Source of the DNA: Streptococcaceae bacterium AF77-01CM03A
GTDB lineage: Bacteria; Bacillota; Bacilli; Lactobacillales; Streptococcaceae
Direction: 5' to 3'
DNA length: 64,000 nt
NCBI GenBank assembly: GCA_027665725.1
Contig: JAQDDS010000004.1
Coordinates: 62,001 to 126,000, forward strand
Shown here: positions 1 through 9,141 of the stretch, piece by piece
How positions within the stretch are numbered: position 1 is the stretch's first letter
How the letters are laid out: the number at the start of each line of letters is the position of its first letter
Program-made: the position numbers and the translations under genes
The notes under the pieces: model-generated
Seen by the model: only the letters and a program-made list of their open reading frames with translations
Told to the model about the DNA's origin: nothing
Database searches by the model: none

Positions 1-470
1 ATGGCAAAATTCACCGTGGTCGCCATGGCTTGGGTGGAGAGTTTGGTTACATGACAACTATCGAACCAGCAGAAAAACTCAACAACTGGTCACTATTAGC
101 TTCTACAGGAAACATGGTTCGCTATGTCATCGAAAAATCTGGTCAAACCGACTGGGATGGCCGAAAGGTTTACCAAGAGGCTGCAGCAGGTAATGCCCTT
201 TGCCAAGAAGCCATTGAGCGCATGAATCGTAACCTAGCTCAAGGATTACTCAATATCCAGTATTTAATCGACCCAGATGTTATTAGCCTAGGTGGCTCTA
301 TTAGCCAAAATCCTGAGTTTATCAAAGGAGTGCAAAAAGCGGTAGACGTCTTTGTGGAAAGATATGAAGAGTATACAATTGCGCCAGTTATCCAAGCTTG
401 CACCTATCAGGCAGATGCCAATCTCTACGGTGCCCTTGTCAACTGGTTACAGGAGGAAAACCAATGGTAA
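1..470 (+). CDS. ROK-family sugar kinase, 3' part
   Basis: The open frame enters from the left edge (codons begin at base 3) and ends with TAA at 468-470, so the N-terminus is missing. The first visible residues contain [12 protein letters not shown], the conserved loop of ROK (repressor, ORF, kinase) proteins after the ATP/sugar-binding core. The part seen lacks the zinc-binding CxCGxxGC motif of many ROK proteins. No DNA-binding domain is visible, but it would lie upstream, so kinase versus repressor cannot be settled here. The stop overlaps the hexosaminidase start by 7 nt (464-470), so the two are translationally coupled. A role in phosphorylating a sugar freed by that hydrolase is inferred. 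Pneumococcal GH20C (SP_2141) also has a ROK neighbour (SP_2142). Confidence 0.85.
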   Translation, partial: GKIHRGRHGLGGEFGYMTTIEPAEKLNNWSLLASTGNMVRYVIEKSGQTDWDGRKVYQEAAAGNALCQEAIERMNRNLAQGLLNIQYLIDPDVISLGGSISQNPEFIKGVQKAVDVFVERYEEYTIAPVIQACTYQADANLYGALVNWLQEENQW

Positions 471-2344
471 ATTTTACCGGAATTAGCAGTAAACAACAGC
501 AAGCTATAGACTTACTTCAAAAGCACATTTCTCTACCAGATGTAGAAGTGGCTGTCGCTCAGTCTGACCAAGTCTCTATCTCTATCAAGGGTAAGGGCGG
601 AAGCTATCAATTGACTTATCGCAAACCTCACCAACTCTATCGCGCCTTGTCTGTTCTAGCAACAGCTTTAGAAGAAGGTGATAAGGTGGAGATTGAAGAA
701 CAAGCGGCCTATGAAGATTTAGCCTACATGGCGGACTGTTCGCGCAATGCCGTGCTCAATGTCGAATCTGCCAAACATATGATTGAAGTCTTGGCTCTCA
801 TGGGTTATTCAACCTTTGAGCTCTACATGGAAGACACTTATCAAATCGAGGGGCAGCCTTACTTTGGTTATTTCCGTGGAGCATACTCAGCTGAAGAGTT
901 ACAGGAAATCGAAAGCTACGCCCAGCAGTTTGACATGACCTTTGTGCCATGTATCCAAACTTTGGCTCACTTATCAGCCTTTGTCAAATGGGGCGTCAAA
1001 GAAGTGCAAGAACTCCGCGATGTAGAGGATATTCTCCTCATCGGTGAAGAAAAAGTCTACGACCTGATTGACGGTATGTTTGCGACATTATCTAAATTAC
1101 AAACTCGCAAGGTCAATATCGGTATGGATGAAGCTCACCTAGTTGGTTTGGGTCGTTATCTTATCTTGAACGGTATTGTGGACCGTAGTCTCCTTATGTG
1201 CCAACATTTGGAGCGCGTGCTGGATATTGCAGACAAGTATGGTTTCCACTGCCAGATGTGGAGCGATATGTTCTTCAAACTCATGTCAGCAGATGGCCAG
1301 TACGACCGTGATGTCGAAATTCCAGAAGAAACACGAGTTTATCTAGACCGTCTCAAAGACCGTGTCACCTCGGTTTACTGGGATTATTACCAAGATAGCG
1401 AAGAAAAATACAACCGTAACTTTAATAATCACCACAAGATCAGCCAGGATATCGCCTTTGCTGGTGGTGCTTGGAAGTGGATTGGTTTTACGCCTCACAA
1501 CCACTTCAGCCGTCTCATTGCGGTCGAAGCCAACAAAGCTTGCCGTGCTAATCAGATCAAAGAAGTCATTGTGACTGGCTGGGGGGATAATGGTGGTGAA
1601 ACAGCCCAGTTCTCGATTCTGCCAAGCTTGCAAATTTGGGCTGAACTCAGCTACCGCAATGATTTAGAACGTCTATCAGCTCATTTCAAGACCAATACAG
1701 GCTTATCCGTTGAGGACTTTATGCAACTTGATTTGGCAAACCTCTTGCCTGACCTGCCAGACAATCTCAGTGGAATTAACCCCAACCGCTATGTCTTTTA
1801 TCAGGATGTTCTCTGCCCAATTCTTGACAAGCACATGACACCTGAACAGGACAAACCACACTTTGCCCAAGCAGCTGAGACTCTTGCTACTATTAAAGAA
1901 AAAGCAGGCGTCTACACTTATCTCTTTGAAACGCAGGCTCAGTTGAATGCTATTTTAAGTAACAAGGTTGATGTGGGACGACGCATTCGTCAAGCCTATC
2001 AAAAAGGTGATAAAGAGAGCTTGCAACAAATTGCTAGGGAAGAATTGCCAAAACTTAGAAGCCAGATTGAAACCTTCCACAAGCTCTTTAGCCACCAATG
2101 GTTGAAGGAAAACAAGGTCTTTGGCTTGGATACCGTGGATATCCGAATGGGTGGACTCTTACAACGTATCAAGCGAGCAGAAAGTCGTATTGAAGACTAT
2201 CTAGTTGGTTCTATCTCACGTATCGATGAGTTAGAAGTCGAGATTCTGCCATTTACTGACTTCTACGCAGATAAGGACTTCGCAGCAACGACAGCCAACC
2301 AGTGGCATACTATTGCGACAGCTTCAACTATTTATACAACCTAG
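464..2344 (+). CDS. GH20 beta-N-acetylhexosaminidase (GH20C-like, cytoplasmic)
   Basis: This 626-aa protein removes terminal beta-linked GlcNAc/GalNAc from imported oligosaccharides. The start is ATG 464, 3 nt after AGGAGGAAAA (451-460); a longer frame from 398 lies inside the upstream gene and has no ribosome site. Residues 222-223 (Asp-Glu in GMDEAH) match the GH20 catalytic Asp-Glu pair of substrate-assisted catalysis. There is no signal peptide or LPXTG motif, unlike surface StrH, so it should act in the cytoplasm. A low-homology N-terminal domain of about 85 residues precedes the barrel. The gene overlaps the ROK gene and is followed by a terminator, then the importer genes. It resembles the pneumococcal N-glycan enzyme GH20C by recall; exact linkage preference cannot be read from the sequence. 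Confidence 0.85.
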   Translation: MVNFTGISSKQQQAIDLLQKHISLPDVEVAVAQSDQVSISIKGKGGSYQLTYRKPHQLYRALSVLATALEEGDKVEIEEQAAYEDLAYMADCSRNAVLNVESAKHMIEVLALMGYSTFELYMEDTYQIEGQPYFGYFRGAYSAEELQEIESYAQQFDMTFVPCIQTLAHLSAFVKWGVKEVQELRDVEDILLIGEEKVYDLIDGMFATLSKLQTRKVNIGMDEAHLVGLGRYLILNGIVDRSLLMCQHLERVLDIADKYGFHCQMWSDMFFKLMSADGQYDRDVEIPEETRVYLDRLKDRVTSVYWDYYQDSEEKYNRNFNNHHKISQDIAFAGGAWKWIGFTPHNHFSRLIAVEANKACRANQIKEVIVTGWGDNGGETAQFSILPSLQIWAELSYRNDLERLSAHFKTNTGLSVEDFMQLDLANLLPDLPDNLSGINPNRYVFYQDVLCPILDKHMTPEQDKPHFAQAAETLATIKEKAGVYTYLFETQAQLNAILSNKVDVGRRIRQAYQKGDKESLQQIAREELPKLRSQIETFHKLFSHQWLKENKVFGLDTVDIRMGGLLQRIKRAESRIEDYLVGSISRIDELEVEILPFTDFYADKDFAATTANQWHTIATASTIYTT

Positions 2345-2391
2345 GAAATTCTATCCCAGAAGAAAGTTTCCCGTGAAACCTATTCTTATAT

Positions 2392-2430
2392 AAAAAAGTT
2401 CTCCACATAAAATAATTTGTGGAGTTTTTT
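2392..2430 (+). terminator. Rho-independent terminator after GH20 gene
   Basis: Stem CTCCACA (2401-2407) pairs with TGTGGAG (2418-2424), preceded by an A-run and followed by six T. It separates the hydrolase operon from the importer operon. Confidence 0.8.
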
Positions 2431-2444
2431 CTATAATTTGTAGT

Positions 2445-2494
2445 TTAAACTGTCCTAAAAATAAGAGTATACTATTTTTGTAAACGTTATCAAG
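2445..2494 (+). promoter_or_regulatory. Promoter with CcpA cre box for the importer operon
   Basis: A -10 TATACT lies at 2468-2473, with a weak -35 TTAAAC at 2445-2450 (17-bp spacer). A cre box at 2477-2494 (core TGTAAACGTTATCA) matches 17 of 18 positions of WWTGNAARCGNWWWCAWW. It sits just downstream of the -10, over the likely transcription start, a position where CcpA normally represses. Carbon catabolite control of the importer is therefore expected. Confidence 0.8.
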
Positions 2495-2546
2495 TCTAAA
2501 AAATGTGAGATTATGAAGTTTTAGAAAAATAAAAAGGGAGGAAATT

Positions 2547-3476
2547 ATGAAGAAGTTTTCAAAAACGTTGAGAGATAATTGGATTTTTCTCTTAATGGTT
2601 CTACCAGGAACAATTTGGTTGATTTTATTCTTCTACATCCCAGTATTTGGAAATGTGGTTGCCTTCAAAGACTACCATATGACTGGTGAAGGATTCGTCC
2701 ACAGTATTATAAATAGTAGATGGGTCGGACTAGATAACTTTAAATTCTTGTTTAGTTCCAAGGATGCCTTTGTCATCACTCGAAACACTGTCCTTTACAA
2801 CCTTGGATTTATCTTTATCGGTTTGGTTGTGTCAGTTGGTATCGCCATTATCCTTAGTGAACTTCGCTCTAAGCAAATGGTTAAAATCTACCAAACATCT
2901 ATGTTGTTCCCTTACTTCCTATCTTGGGTTATTATCAGTTTCTTTACAGATGCTTTCCTAAACATCGATAAAGGGCTTATCAACCACACCTTAGAAGCTC
3001 TTGGAATGAAGGGTATTAACTTCTACGCTGATGTAAGCATCTGGCCTTACCTCCTCCTCTTCCTAGGTATCTGGAAAGGCTTTGGATATAGTAGTGTGAT
3101 GTACTACGCAACTATCATGGGTATTGACCCAACTTACTACGAAGCAGCGACAGTGGACGGTGCTAGCAAATGGCAACGGATTCGTAACGTAACCATCCCT
3201 CAGTTGACACCGCTTGTGACAGTATTGACCATCCTTGCAGTCGGAAACATCTTCCGCGCAGACTTCGGTCTTTTCTACCAAATCCCTCACAACGCTGGTC
3301 AGCTTTATAGTGTAACAAACGTATTGGACGTTTATGTCTTTAACGGATTGACCCAAACAGCAGATATCGGTATGGCATCAGCAGCCGGTCTCTATCAGTC
3401 AGTCGTCGGTTTGATTCTCGTTATCCTATCAAACTTACTTGCAAGACGTGTTGATCCTAACTCAGCACTATTCTAG
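2547..3476 (+). CDS. ngtP1: ABC sugar importer permease 1 (NgtP1-like, LplB family)
   Basis: This 309-aa inner permease has about six membrane helices, the first at roughly residues 15-40. The binding-protein-dependent permease loop (EAATVDGASKWQRIRNVTIPQLTP, in two pieces EAATVDGAS and RIRNVTIPQLTP) lies near residues 195-220; this EAA loop docks the ATPase. The start is ATG 2547 with GGGAGG about 6 nt upstream. It is first of three importer genes (permease, permease, lipoprotein) with no ATPase gene nearby, so a shared housekeeping ATPase such as MsmK is inferred. By recall the set matches pneumococcal SP_0090-SP_0092, described as the N-glycan transporter NgtS-P1-P2. Family assignment is firm; the substrate is inferred from homology and from the neighbouring hexosaminidase. 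Confidence 0.88.
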   Translation: MKKFSKTLRDNWIFLLMVLPGTIWLILFFYIPVFGNVVAFKDYHMTGEGFVHSIINSRWVGLDNFKFLFSSKDAFVITRNTVLYNLGFIFIGLVVSVGIAIILSELRSKQMVKIYQTSMLFPYFLSWVIISFFTDAFLNIDKGLINHTLEALGMKGINFYADVSIWPYLLLFLGIWKGFGYSSVMYYATIMGIDPTYYEAATVDGASKWQRIRNVTIPQLTPLVTVLTILAVGNIFRADFGLFYQIPHNAGQLYSVTNVLDVYVFNGLTQTADIGMASAAGLYQSVVGLILVILSNLLARRVDPNSALF

Positions 3477-3489
3477 AAAGGAGGAGCAT

Positions 3490-4410
3490 ATGGCAAAAAA
3501 AATTCAAAAAGAAAAAATTGATAATGTTGGCATACACTCCTTCAGCAAAAAAGCAGATATCTTCTTTAGTATTATATCTGGTTTGCTGGCCTTCTCTTGT
3601 ATCTTGCCTTTCATCTTTGTAATTATTATCTCAATTACAGATGAGAAGAGTATCGTTCAATATGGATATAGCTTCTTCCCATCACAATTTGGTTTAGATG
3701 GTTTTGAGTTTTTGGCTCAGTTCAAAGATAAGATTTTACAAGCGCTCTTTATCTCAACCTTTGTGACAGTTGTTGGTACATTAACAAACGTATTCATCAC
3801 CACAACCTACGCTTATGCCATCTCACGTTCAACGTTTAAGTATCGCAAATTCTTTACAGTTTTCGCTCTTCTTAGTATGTTGTTCAATGCTGGTTTGGTA
3901 CCAGGTTATATCGTGGTAACTCAATTGCTTCACTTAGGAGATACTATTTGGGCCTTAATTGTTCCAATGCTTCTATCACCATTCAACATCATGTTGATGC
4001 GTTCCTTCTTCAAGAAGACCATCCCAGAAGCAATCCTCGAATCAGCTCGTATCGACGGGGCTAGTGAGGCTCGGATCTTCTTCCAAATCTGTTTACCACT
4101 TTCTCTTCCAGGAATTGCGACTATCACACTTTTGACAGCACTTGGATTCTGGAACGACTGGTTCAATGCTCTACTTTACATCAAGAGTGATAACTTGTAT
4201 CCATTGCAATATTTGCTGATGCAAATTCAAAACAACATGGATTACATTGCTAAGTCAGTTGGTATGTCAGGACAACTTGCTGTTGCCTTACCAAAAGAAA
4301 CAGGTCGTATGGCCATGGTCGTTGTTGCGACTGTTCCGATTGCGATTCTCTATCCATTCTTCCAACGCTACTTTGTAAAAGGTTTAACTATCGGTGGTGT
4401 TAAAGAATAA
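3490..4410 (+). CDS. ngtP2: ABC sugar importer permease 2 (NgtP2-like)
   Basis: This 306-aa permease is the second half of the importer channel. The start is ATG 3490, preceded by AAAGGAGGAG (3477-3486); the frame can be opened earlier at 3439 but that part overlaps NgtP1 and has no ribosome site. About six membrane helices are visible, the first at about residues 20-45. The EAA loop (ESARIDGASEARIFFQICLP) lies at about residues 190-210. It lies 13 nt behind NgtP1 and about 100 nt before the binding protein. It matches the COG0395/LplC-type permeases of oligosaccharide importers. Confidence 0.88.
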   Translation: MAKKIQKEKIDNVGIHSFSKKADIFFSIISGLLAFSCILPFIFVIIISITDEKSIVQYGYSFFPSQFGLDGFEFLAQFKDKILQALFISTFVTVVGTLTNVFITTTYAYAISRSTFKYRKFFTVFALLSMLFNAGLVPGYIVVTQLLHLGDTIWALIVPMLLSPFNIMLMRSFFKKTIPEAILESARIDGASEARIFFQICLPLSLPGIATITLLTALGFWNDWFNALLYIKSDNLYPLQYLLMQIQNNMDYIAKSVGMSGQLAVALPKETGRMAMVVVATVPIAILYPFFQRYFVKGLTIGGVKE

Positions 4411-4516
4411 GAGACACTGAGAAACAAGTTTTCTCTACCCTATCTAACTTTTCTTAGTTGAAAAGTAGGTCACTAAAATTGTTTTAAATTTAAAAATAAA
4501 AAAAGGAGTTTTTATC

Positions 4517-6010
4517 ATGAAAAACTGGAAAAAATATGCTTTTACTTCAGCTAGCCTTCTAGCTTTGGCTGCTGGACTTGCAGCTTGTGGTAACCTTAAA
4601 GGAAACAACCAAAAAGCTGCTGAATCATCATCATCGTCATCAGGTGATAAGACTGTTATCAAAATGTACCAAATCGGTGACAAACCAGATAACTTGGATG
4701 AATTGCTAGAAAATGCAAACAAAATCATCGGAGAAAAAGTTGGTGCTAAATTGGATATCCAATACCTTGGTTGGGGTGACTACGGCAAGAAAATGTCAGT
4801 TATCACTTCATCAGGTGAAAACTATGATATCGCATTTGCAGATAACTACGTCGTAAATGCTCAAAAAGGTGCTTATGCTGACTTGACAGAATTGTACAAG
4901 AAAGAAGGAGCTGACCTTTACAAAGCACTTGACCCAGCTTACATCAAAGGTAACACAATAAACGGTAAAATTTATGCAGTTCCAGTTGCAGCCAACGTTG
5001 CATCTTCACAAAACTTTGCTTTCAATGGCCCACTTCTTGAAAAATATGGAATCGATATCTCAGGTGTAACTTCATACGAAACACTTGAACCAGTATTGAA
5101 ACAAATCAAAGAAAAAGCTCCAGATGTAATGCCTTTCGCTGTTGGTAAAAACTTTATCCCATCAGAAAACTTTGACTATCCAGTTGCAAATGGTCTTCCA
5201 TTTGTCATCGACCTTGAAGGCGACACTACTAAGATCGTAAACCGTTACGAAGTTCCTCGTTTCGTAGAACACTTGAAGACTCTTCACAAATTCTATGAAG
5301 CAGGATACATTCCAAAAGACGTAGCAACAAGCGATACTTCATATGACCTTACTCAAGATACTTGGTTTGTTCGCGAAGAAACAGTAGGACCAGCTGACTA
5401 CGGTAGCAGCTTGCTTTCTCGTGTTGCTAACAGAGATATCCAAATCAAACCATTTACTAACTTCATCAAGAAAAACCAAACAACTCAAGTTGCTAACTTT
5501 GTAATCTCAAACAACTCTAAGAACAAAGAAAAAGCAATGGAAGTGTTGAACCTCTTGAACACTAACCCAGAACTCTTGAACGGACTTGTTTATGGACCAG
5601 AAGGCAAGAACTGGGAAAAAGTTGCAGGTAAAGAAAACCGTGTTAAAGTCCTTGATGGATACAAAGGAAACACTCATATGTCAGGATGGAACACTGGTAA
5701 CAACTGGATCCTTTACATCAACGAAAACGTTACAGATGAACAAATTGCACAATCTAAGAAAGATTTGGAAACTGCAAAAGAATCTCCAGCGCTTGGATTC
5801 ATCTTCAACACTGACAACGTGAAATCTGAAATCTCAGCTATCACTAACACTATGCAACAATTCGATACAGCTATCAACACTGGTACTGTAGACCCAGAAA
5901 AAGCTATTCCAGAATTGATGGAAAAACTTAAATCTGAAGGTGCTTACCAAAAAGTATTGGATGAAATGCAAAAACAATACGACGAATTCTTGAAAAACAA
6001 AAAATCTTAA
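4517..6010 (+). CDS. ngtS: ABC importer substrate-binding lipoprotein (NgtS-like)
   Basis: This 497-aa extracellular solute-binding protein captures the oligosaccharide for the two permeases. A lipoprotein signal ends in LAAGLAAC, giving lipidated Cys24. A short Ser-rich, acidic linker follows (about residues 35-45). The mature domain is a long family-1-type binding protein ending in a charged helical tail. The start ATG 4517 follows AAAGGAG at about 4501-4507. Codon use is strongly biased toward preferred codons, suggesting high expression. It is last in the operon, before a strong terminator. By recall the sequence closely resembles pneumococcal SP_0092 (NgtS), which binds complex N-glycans; the ligand here is inferred. 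Confidence 0.9.
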   Translation: MKNWKKYAFTSASLLALAAGLAACGNLKGNNQKAAESSSSSSGDKTVIKMYQIGDKPDNLDELLENANKIIGEKVGAKLDIQYLGWGDYGKKMSVITSSGENYDIAFADNYVVNAQKGAYADLTELYKKEGADLYKALDPAYIKGNTINGKIYAVPVAANVASSQNFAFNGPLLEKYGIDISGVTSYETLEPVLKQIKEKAPDVMPFAVGKNFIPSENFDYPVANGLPFVIDLEGDTTKIVNRYEVPRFVEHLKTLHKFYEAGYIPKDVATSDTSYDLTQDTWFVREETVGPADYGSSLLSRVANRDIQIKPFTNFIKKNQTTQVANFVISNNSKNKEKAMEVLNLLNTNPELLNGLVYGPEGKNWEKVAGKENRVKVLDGYKGNTHMSGWNTGNNWILYINENVTDEQIAQSKKDLETAKESPALGFIFNTDNVKSEISAITNTMQQFDTAINTGTVDPEKAIPELMEKLKSEGAYQKVLDEMQKQYDEFLKNKKS

Positions 6011-6047
6011 GATAGATTGATTTCGTGTATTCATTCCTAAAAGATGC

Positions 6048-6095
6048 GATCACTGCCTTGTCTGGATTTTTCCAGACGGGGTGGTGATTCTTTTT
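6048..6095 (+). terminator. Strong terminator after ngtS
   Basis: A long stem pairs GATCACTGCCTTGTCTGGA (6048-6066) with TCCAGACGGGGTGGTGAT (6071-6088, GU pairs allowed), followed by C and five T. It ends the importer operon. Confidence 0.9.
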
Positions 6096-6167
6096 AGAGT
6101 AAATACATATAATTATCTGTATTTGAACCCAGGCATTTGCCTTACAAGCATCGTTGGTAATAAGTAT

Positions 6168-6857
6168 ATGAAAAAATACCATCTTATTTTCAAAACTAGT
6201 GCAATCTTATCCTACTTATTTTTCGTATATGGACTTTCTCAGCTAACACTTATAATCCAAAACTACTGGCAATTTTCTTCTCAAATTGGCAATTTTTTCT
6301 GGATTCGAAATCTTGTCAGTCTAGTCTTCATCGGACTGATGGTATGGATATTAGTCAAGACAGGTCATGGATATCTTTTTGTTATTCCTAAGAAAAAATG
6401 GCTGTGGTTTACAGTGCTGACAATTCTCGTAGCTGTGCTTCATATAACGTTTAATTTCCAAACGGCTAGACATGTTCAGTCTACCTATGAAGGTTGGGCT
6501 GTGTTGATCGGTTATAGTGAGACAAATTTTGCCGAGTTGGGGCTCTACCTATCCTTATTTTTTCTAGGGCCTCTGATGGAAGAGTTGATTTATAGAGGAT
6601 TGCTCCAACATGCCTTCTTTAAAGATTCGAAATTTGGGCTTGACCTGATTCTTCCTTCGGTTTTATTTGCTCTTCCTCACTTTACAAGTTTTCCCAGCGT
6701 ACTAGATATTCTTGTTTTTGCGACGTTTGGAATCTTTTATGCGGGTCTAACTCGCTATACCAAGAGTATCTATCCTGGTTATATCGTTCATGTTATCAAT
6801 AATATTGTCGCAACCTTACCATTTTTGTTAACATTTCTTCATCGAATATTCAGTTAA
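6168..6857 (+). CDS. CPBP-family intramembrane metalloprotease
   Basis: This 229-aa membrane protein has about six hydrophobic segments. Motif EELIYRGLL (about residues 139-147) is the EExxxR signature of the CPBP/Abi family (Rce1-like), LPHF near residue 167 gives a second metal-ligand motif, and HVINN near residue 209 a third. Family members in streptococci are tied to bacteriocin self-immunity or protein prenyl-type processing, but the role of this one is unknown. I chose ATG 6168, where the conserved-looking MKKYHL begins; the frame opens earlier at 6081 inside the terminator of ngtS. No clear ribosome site precedes 6168, so the start is uncertain. It stands alone between two terminators. 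Confidence 0.8.
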   Translation: MKKYHLIFKTSAILSYLFFVYGLSQLTLIIQNYWQFSSQIGNFFWIRNLVSLVFIGLMVWILVKTGHGYLFVIPKKKWLWFTVLTILVAVLHITFNFQTARHVQSTYEGWAVLIGYSETNFAELGLYLSLFFLGPLMEELIYRGLLQHAFFKDSKFGLDLILPSVLFALPHFTSFPSVLDILVFATFGIFYAGLTRYTKSIYPGYIVHVINNIVATLPFLLTFLHRIFS

Positions 6858-6887
6858 AACAAGACCTGTTTTCAAGTCTTGTTTTTA
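6858..6887 (+). terminator. Terminator after CPBP gene
   Basis: ACAAGAC (6859-6865) pairs with GTCTTGT (6876-6882), followed by a T-run. Confidence 0.85.
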
Positions 6888-6985
6888 ATTTTCGGTCAAA
6901 TAAATTGCATTCGCTTTCTTGAGGGAGTATACTGGTATAGTTGAATGAAAAATTCTGATAATTTAATCTTAGAAAAGAGAATCTT

Positions 6986-7972
6986 ATGGCAAAACCTATT
7001 CGTGTTTTACTTTACTATAAATATGTTCCAATCGAAAACGCAGAACAATTTGCGGCTGATCACTTGGCTTTCTGTAAGTCTATTGGCCTCAAGGGCCGTA
7101 TCCTAGTGGCTGACGAAGGGATCAACGGAACTGTTTCTGGTGACTACGAAACAACGCAAAAATACATGGACTACGTTCACAGCCTTCCAGGTATGGAAGA
7201 CCTCTGGTTCAAGATTGATGAGGAAGAAGAGCAAGCTTTCAAGAAGATGTTTGTTCGCTACAAAAAGGAAATCGTCCACCTTGGTTTAGAGGATGATAAC
7301 TTTGATAACGACATCAATCCTCTCGAAACAACAGGTGCTTACTTGTCTCCAAAAGAATTTAAAGAAGCTCTTCTAGACGAGGATACAGTTGTCCTTGATA
7401 CTCGTAATGACTATGAGTACGACCTTGGACACTTCCGTGGCGCTATTCGTCCAGATATTCGCAATTTCCGTGAGTTGCCACAGTGGGTCCGTGATAACAA
7501 GGAAAAATTCATGGACAAGCGTGTCGTAGTTTACTGTACAGGTGGAGTCCGCTGTGAGAAATTCTCGGGTTGGATGGTCCGTGAAGGCTATAAAGATGTC
7601 GGTCAATTACACGGAGGAATTGCGACTTACGGGAAAGATCCAGAAGTTCAAGGGGAACTTTGGGATGGAAAAATGTATGTCTTTGACGAACGTATTGCAG
7701 TCGATGTCAACCATGTCAATCCAACCATTGTAGGGAAAGATTGGTTTGATGGAACACCATGTGAACGCTATGTCAACTGTGGAAATCCATTCTGTAACCG
7801 CCGTATCTTGGCATCAGAAGAAAATGAAGACAAGTACCTCCGTGGCTGCTCCCATGAGTGCCGTGTTCATCCACGTAATCGCTATGTTTTGGAACATGAA
7901 TTGACACAAGATCAAGTCATCGAGCGTTTAGCAGCGATTGGTGAGAACTTGGATCATTCTGAAGTTGTATAA
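6986..7972 (+). CDS. trhO: tRNA uridine(34) hydroxylase TrhO (rhodanese-like)
   Basis: This 328-aa enzyme makes 5-hydroxyuridine at the wobble base 34 of tRNAs using oxygen. An N-terminal ferredoxin-like domain (about residues 1-95) precedes a rhodanese domain (about 120-220). The loop YCTGGVRC holds the catalytic Cys of the rhodanese fold. A Cys-rich C-terminal motif ([15 protein letters not shown], then CSHECR) is typical of the family. Length matches YceA/TrhO proteins of Firmicutes. The start ATG 6986 has only a weak upstream AGAAAAGAG. A TATACT sequence about 60 nt upstream may be its -10. The gene appears monocistronic. Confidence 0.93.
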   Translation: MAKPIRVLLYYKYVPIENAEQFAADHLAFCKSIGLKGRILVADEGINGTVSGDYETTQKYMDYVHSLPGMEDLWFKIDEEEEQAFKKMFVRYKKEIVHLGLEDDNFDNDINPLETTGAYLSPKEFKEALLDEDTVVLDTRNDYEYDLGHFRGAIRPDIRNFRELPQWVRDNKEKFMDKRVVVYCTGGVRCEKFSGWMVREGYKDVGQLHGGIATYGKDPEVQGELWDGKMYVFDERIAVDVNHVNPTIVGKDWFDGTPCERYVNCGNPFCNRRILASEENEDKYLRGCSHECRVHPRNRYVLEHELTQDQVIERLAAIGENLDHSEVV

Positions 7973-7975
7973 AAG

Positions 7976-8003
7976 TAAGACAGTCCTTAGTGGCTGTTTT
8001 TCT
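7976..8003 (+). terminator. Probable terminator after trhO
   Basis: A short hairpin, ACAGTC pairing with GGCTGT (one GU pair), is followed by five T. It is weaker than the others here. Confidence 0.55.
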
Positions 8004-8058
8004 ATGCTTTTGACTAAAAAATCTTAAATTTGTTTCTGCATCTTTCAGGAAAATGGTG

Positions 8059-8083
8059 TATACTATATGTAAACGATTTCAAA
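8059..8083 (+). promoter_or_regulatory. -10 element and perfect cre box
   Basis: TATACT lies at 8059-8064. At 8066-8083 the sequence TATGTAAACGATTTCAAA matches all 18 positions of the cre consensus WWTGNAARCGNWWWCAWW. The layout (TATACT then cre over the start site) copies that of the Ngt promoter at 2468-2494. No convincing -35 was found. Confidence 0.8.
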
Positions 8084-8093
8084 GGAGACCATT

Positions 8094-8957
8094 ATGGTGA
8101 AGACATTTTTTATTCCAAATAAACAAAGTATTTTAGGACAACAGGAGATTCTTACAGCTAAGTCAGTCTTGGCCCTAGTAGATGGCTTAGAGTCACATAG
8201 TTATGATGCTGTCTATCTTCGTCAACCCCTCAACCGTCTTGAGTATATCGAGTGTGGAATCGTAGGAAAGTCTCAATTTCTCTTTAAAGTTCGTTATGTA
8301 GATACTCAAAAAGGCTATCAAGTAATCATTCCTGACTTGATTACAAGAGCGGATTGGGAAATTGTCGAGTCTCTCTTGCAAGCCTTATCTAGTAAGGTTG
8401 GTGAAGCAGTTGAAGGATTGGCAGACTTTGATTTGGAAAATTATTTCCACGATACTGTCAAAAACTATTTGGCGGATAAGGGTGCTCGTTTGGGCTTCTG
8501 CCAAGGAATTTTATCCCCTATTTATTTTGATAAGAAGGATTTGGAAAACTTCTCAGAAGAAGGTGGTTTGGCGCGTTTCGAAGCATTAGTCAAAAAGGTT
8601 CAAGGGTCAGATGCCTATCCTGCAAGTGCTAAATTCTATCCGGATAGTGAAGGTAAGGTTCATGGTATCTATCATCTGGCTCAGGGGGTGAAAACTATTT
8701 TGCCAAAAGAACCAGTGATTCCAGCGCCTTATGTTGAGCAGTTGGTAGGAAAAGAGCTTGTCTGGGAAATTGATCTAGTAAAAATATCAGGAGACGGCTC
8801 AAAACCAGAACACTATGAAGCGGTGGCTAGACTGGATTACCAAGCCTTTTTAGGAGCTTTACCAGAAGAACTCTACCAGGATCTAGATGCCAACCAAGTA
8901 GAAGTAGGCCCTGTTTCAGGCGAGGATTTTGAAGCTTTAGCACATGCGAAAAAATAG
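8094..8957 (+). CDS. Conserved protein of unknown function (possibly DUF4299)
   Basis: This 287-aa soluble protein has no signal peptide and no membrane helix. The start ATG 8094 follows AAAGGAGA (8081-8088). I believe it belongs to a streptococcal DUF4299-type family, but that is recall and not certain. It shows no catalytic motif I can name; it mixes helical and strand stretches and ends in an acidic region before a Lys-rich tail. The perfect cre box upstream ties expression to carbon supply, which is the best functional clue. It sits alone between trhO and a regulator gene on the same strand. Confidence 0.75.
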   Translation: MVKTFFIPNKQSILGQQEILTAKSVLALVDGLESHSYDAVYLRQPLNRLEYIECGIVGKSQFLFKVRYVDTQKGYQVIIPDLITRADWEIVESLLQALSSKVGEAVEGLADFDLENYFHDTVKNYLADKGARLGFCQGILSPIYFDKKDLENFSEEGGLARFEALVKKVQGSDAYPASAKFYPDSEGKVHGIYHLAQGVKTILPKEPVIPAPYVEQLVGKELVWEIDLVKISGDGSKPEHYEAVARLDYQAFLGALPEELYQDLDANQVEVGPVSGEDFEALAHAKK

Positions 8958-9058
8958 GTAAAAGCCATAGTCTAAGTTTTCACAGAATATCTTAGAATGA
9001 GACCTCATTTTATTGATAGAGTAGCTTAGTGATATTTCGTAATACGAGATTTTAAACA

Positions 9059-9087
9059 TTGCTTATCTTAACAAAAAACAGTATAAT
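9059..9087 (+). promoter_or_regulatory. Promoter of TprA/PlcR-like regulator
   Basis: -35 TTGCTT (9059-9064), 17-bp spacer, -10 TATAAT (9082-9087). Confidence 0.75.
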
Positions 9088-9141
9088 ATAACAAGATATA
9101 GATGCTATTGTTTGTCAAAGGACTATCAGGAGATTGATCAT

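Noticed and set aside
398..463. Upstream extension of the GH20 frame
   Set aside because: It lies inside the ROK gene; AGGAGGAAAA at 451-460 points to ATG 464.
1343..1633. Long minus-strand frame inside the GH20 gene
   Set aside because: Opposes a clear enzyme gene, has no ribosome site and no recognised domain; a shadow of codon bias.
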